The translations under genes were made by a program, and so were the position numbers. This document shows, in pieces, positions 5,516-6,703 of a stretch of DNA of 6,703 nt; position 1 is the stretch's first letter; every line of letters begins with the position of its first letter. The DNA is from Nanohaloarchaea archaeon PL-Br10_U2g5. GTDB lineage: Archaea > Halobacteriota > Halobacteria > Halobacteriales > Haloferacaceae. The notes beneath the pieces were generated by a model. The model was not told the DNA's origin, made no database searches, and saw only the letters and a list, made by a program, of their open reading frames with translations. Where the stretch lies: contig LKMY01000090.1 of the NCBI GenBank assembly GCA_001564205.1, positions 1 to 6,703 on the forward strand, given 5' to 3'.

Positions 5516-5932
5516 AACTGTTACGACTGGAATCTCGCTCTCGCGTAATTCGTCCATAGACCCTCCGAAAACGCCAAGAAAACCGCCATCCCGGACCGAA
5601 TTGGCGTCGATAACAATCAGATCCGCGTCGACAGTATCGGCGTACTCGAGAAGTTGAGCTTCTGGTTTCCCGATGAGTCCGACCGGAACGTAATCGTCCG
5701 CAAGCGGTTCGGCAACGCTGTTCGCGATCGATTCGCTCAGGTCCCGGAAGTAATCCAGCTGAACCGGAATCCCGACGCGCTCGGCGAGTTCGAGTTCGAA
5801 CAACCCGTACGTTCCCACGGGGAGGACGTACACCACATGGAGGTCAGCTCCCAGATCAGCTGCGCGAGCGATGGCCTCGATCAGCACCTTCTCTCCTCCG
5901 GAGCGGCTCACGCCTGCAACGACTATCATCAT
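5510..5932 (-). CDS. Universal stress protein (UspA) family, single domain
   Basis: 140 residues, the normal size for a one-domain Usp protein with an alpha/beta nucleotide-binding-like fold. Strand 1 is MIVVAGVSRSG (2-12), strand 2 is DLHVVYVLPVG (30-40), strand 4 is ADLIVIDANS (103-112) and the C-terminal strand is IPVVTVP (134-140). ATP-binding Usp proteins carry Gly-x2-Gly-x9-Gly-Ser/Thr after strand 4. Here the Gly-Ser is present (124-125), but the first glycine position is occupied by DANSVRD (109-115), so the motif is incomplete and ATP binding is doubtful. Usp proteins act in stress tolerance or as accessory partners of transporters; the divergent MFS gene at 6168 is a possible partner. 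Two adjacent Met codons compete for the start (5932 and 5929). The TATA-like element at 5954-5959 is 27 bases from 5929, which slightly favours the second. The protein is strongly acidic, as expected for a salt-in cytoplasm. Confidence 0.85.
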   Translation of the reverse strand: MMIVVAGVSRSGGEKVLIEAIARAADLGADLHVVYVLPVGTYGLFELELAERVGIPVQLDYFRDLSESIANSVAEPLADDYVPVGLIGKPEAQLLEYADTVDADLIVIDANSVRDGGFLGVFGGSMDELRESEIPVVTVP

Positions 5933-5943
5933 TCATCATTCGG

Positions 5944-5973
5944 CTGGTGTCATCTTAACAACTGGTGTCACCA
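5944..5973 (-). promoter_or_regulatory. Usp promoter region with direct repeats and a palindrome
   Basis: CTGGTGTCA occurs at 5944-5952 and again at 5962-5970, an 18-base period. Between them is a TATA-like GTTAAG on the minus strand (5954-5959). The second copy is also part of a perfect 11-base palindrome TGGTG-T-CACCA (5963-5973). Repeats placed on both sides of a TATA element suggest regulator binding at this promoter. Function is inferred only. Confidence 0.45.
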
Positions 5974-6076
5974 CTCGATCAGGCGTCTCATCAAAACGGG
6001 ACAGATCGAAACCAGTGTTCGGCGCGGAGCCGGAACCGAAAATCGGGTGTGTGAATCGCGATACCTTGCAGCCGTT

Positions 6077-6112
6077 CGGTCGACCGCTGCCGTCAGTGTA
6101 GCGTATTCACTG
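6077..6112. repeat. Inverted repeats in the Usp-MFS intergenic region
   Basis: CGGTCGACCG (6077-6086) is a perfect 10-base palindrome. CAGTG (6094-6098) and CACTG (6108-6112) are 5-base inverted arms nine bases apart. Both lie upstream of the TATA-like elements of the second MFS gene. They are short enough to be chance. Confidence 0.25.
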
Positions 6113-6125
6113 GAACTATACACGT

Positions 6126-6132
6126 CTATATT
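6126..6132 (+). promoter_or_regulatory. Probable TATA box of the second MFS gene
   Basis: CTATATT is centred 39 bases before the ATG at 6168. Initiation about 27 bases downstream would leave a leader of roughly a dozen bases. A weaker GATACACA at 6141-6148 would fit a leaderless start. ACTATAC at 6114-6120 is a further upstream candidate. Confidence 0.4.
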
Positions 6133-6158
6133 CCGGTGTCGATACACACATATGAGCC

Positions 6159-6181
6159 GTCCATGTGATGGACACTGTGTC
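6159..6181. repeat. Two overlapping inverted repeats across the second MFS start codon
   Basis: GTCCAT-GTG-ATGGAC (6159-6173) has 6-base arms, and its right arm begins with the start codon at 6168. GACAC-T-GTGTC (6171-6181) overlaps it and lies in codons 2-5. Both are perfect. They could be an operator or an RNA hairpin covering the start. Confidence 0.4.
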
Positions 6182-6703
6182 TTCCAGCGCACTTGCTGAT
6201 CTCCGGACCGTCGTGTCGGAGCTTTGGAGCGGCGGGCGGGGGTGGATACTGCTCGGCGTAGCCGGCGGATGGTTCCTCTCGCTAGGCGTTCGGTTGGTGT
6301 ACCCCGCTCTCTTGCCGTATATCCGGGAGACGTTTTCTCTCGGGTTAGCGAGCGCCGGCTTTCTTATCTCGGTGTTGTGGTTCGCCTACGCGATCGGGCA
6401 GTTTCCCGGCGGGATCATCGGCGACCGCCTCGGCGAGGGGAATGCGATCGTTCTCAGCACGCTCGTCTCCGGGTTGGCAATCGCGGCGGTCGCGCTGTCA
6501 ACGAGCGCTTGGATCCTGTTCGCCGCGACGGCTTTTTTTGGCTTCTCCACAGCGGTGTTCGGACCCGCACGGTTTACTATTCTGTCTGCGGTGTACGACA
6601 AACGCGACGGAACGGCAGTCGGGCTATCGCTCTCGGCCGGCGAAGCCGGTAACGCCATCCTGCCGGTTGTCGCGGGTGTGCTTGCTTCGGCGATCTCGTG
6701 GCG
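6168..6703 (+). CDS. MFS transporter, N-terminal part (3' end outside window)
   Basis: Reading from the ATG at 6168 gives 178 open codons to the window edge, starting MDTVSSSALADLRTVVSELW. After a hydrophilic leader of about 24 residues, helix 1 (GWILLGVAGGWFLSLGVRLV, 25-44) is followed by YPALLPYIRETF (45-56). Helix 2 (about 61-80) ends in FPGGIIGDRLGEGNAIV (79-95), which is MFS motif A with its Gly-Asp-Arg core but without the usual paired arginines at the end. Further hydrophobic segments lie at about 95-110 and 114-133, with a fifth beginning at about 150. GWFLSLGVRxxYPALLP is typical of haloarchaeal MFS proteins. Full members are about 400 residues, so more than half is missing. The substrate is unknown. 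It is divergent from the Usp gene, with 235 bases between. Two perfect inverted repeats overlap the start. The open frame at 6224-6652 is in another phase and is not a gene. Confidence 0.85.
   Translation, partial: MDTVSSSALADLRTVVSELWSGGRGWILLGVAGGWFLSLGVRLVYPALLPYIRETFSLGLASAGFLISVLWFAYAIGQFPGGIIGDRLGEGNAIVLSTLVSGLAIAAVALSTSAWILFAATAFFGFSTAVFGPARFTILSAVYDKRDGTAVGLSLSAGEAGNAILPVVAGVLASAISW

Noticed and set aside
5654..6199. Long plus-strand open frame across the Usp gene and its promoter.
   Set aside because: It has no recognisable domain and is opposite a complete Usp protein. The MFS start and TATA-like elements fall inside its last third.
6224..6652. Plus-strand open frame rich in arginine.
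   Set aside because: It is out of phase with the MFS frame starting at 6168, which shows clear membrane segments and motif A through the window end.

Overview
The window looks like chromosomal DNA of a halophilic archaeon (class Halobacteria). The inferred proteins are acidic and rich in Asp and Glu. Codons favour G or C at third positions. Several genes carry a T/A-rich TATA-like element about 27-29 bases before the start codon with no Shine-Dalgarno sequence, which is the leaderless promoter layout usual in haloarchaea. The genus cannot be fixed from the sequence alone. No rRNA, tRNA, CRISPR array, transposase or phage gene was seen.

Layout. Positions 1-394 (minus) hold the first 131 residues of an IclR-family regulator whose 3' end lies outside the window. 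It is transcribed divergently from a single-domain VOC/glyoxalase-like protein (614-1006, plus). Next on the plus strand come a 12-helix MFS transporter with a Gly-Phe-His-Pro-type motif (1225-2508) and a 76-residue two-helix membrane protein (2667-2897). The minus strand then carries a MOFRL-type glycerate 2-kinase (2951-4300). It is divergent from a tartronate semialdehyde / 3-hydroxyisobutyrate reductase-type dehydrogenase (4440-5351, plus). A small universal stress protein follows on the minus strand (5510-5932), convergent with the reductase. The window ends inside a second MFS transporter (6168 to the edge, plus).

How the genes may work together. The clearest functional unit is the divergent reductase-kinase pair. 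The reductase would turn tartronate semialdehyde into D-glycerate with NAD(P)H, and the kinase would phosphorylate glycerate to 2-phosphoglycerate for the lower glycolytic pathway. The 139-base region between them holds a strong TATA box (4409-4416) and, between that box and the reductase start, a perfect 15-base inverted repeat (4422-4436). This is a good operator candidate. The IclR regulator, VOC protein and first MFS transporter could be part of the same catabolic locus for uptake, conversion and control, but that link rests on proximity only.

Non-coding structure worth attention: a 26-base tandem duplication giving five TCAGG boxes at alternating 10/16-base spacing just past the convergent ends of the reductase and Usp genes; a 9-base direct repeat around the Usp promoter; two overlapping inverted repeats across the start of the last MFS gene; and a stem-loop-like repeat followed by a T-run between the IclR and VOC genes. 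I found no convincing new multi-gene system. The candidates for novelty are these regulatory-scale elements, the degenerate nucleotide-binding motif of the Usp protein, and the unrecognised small membrane protein.
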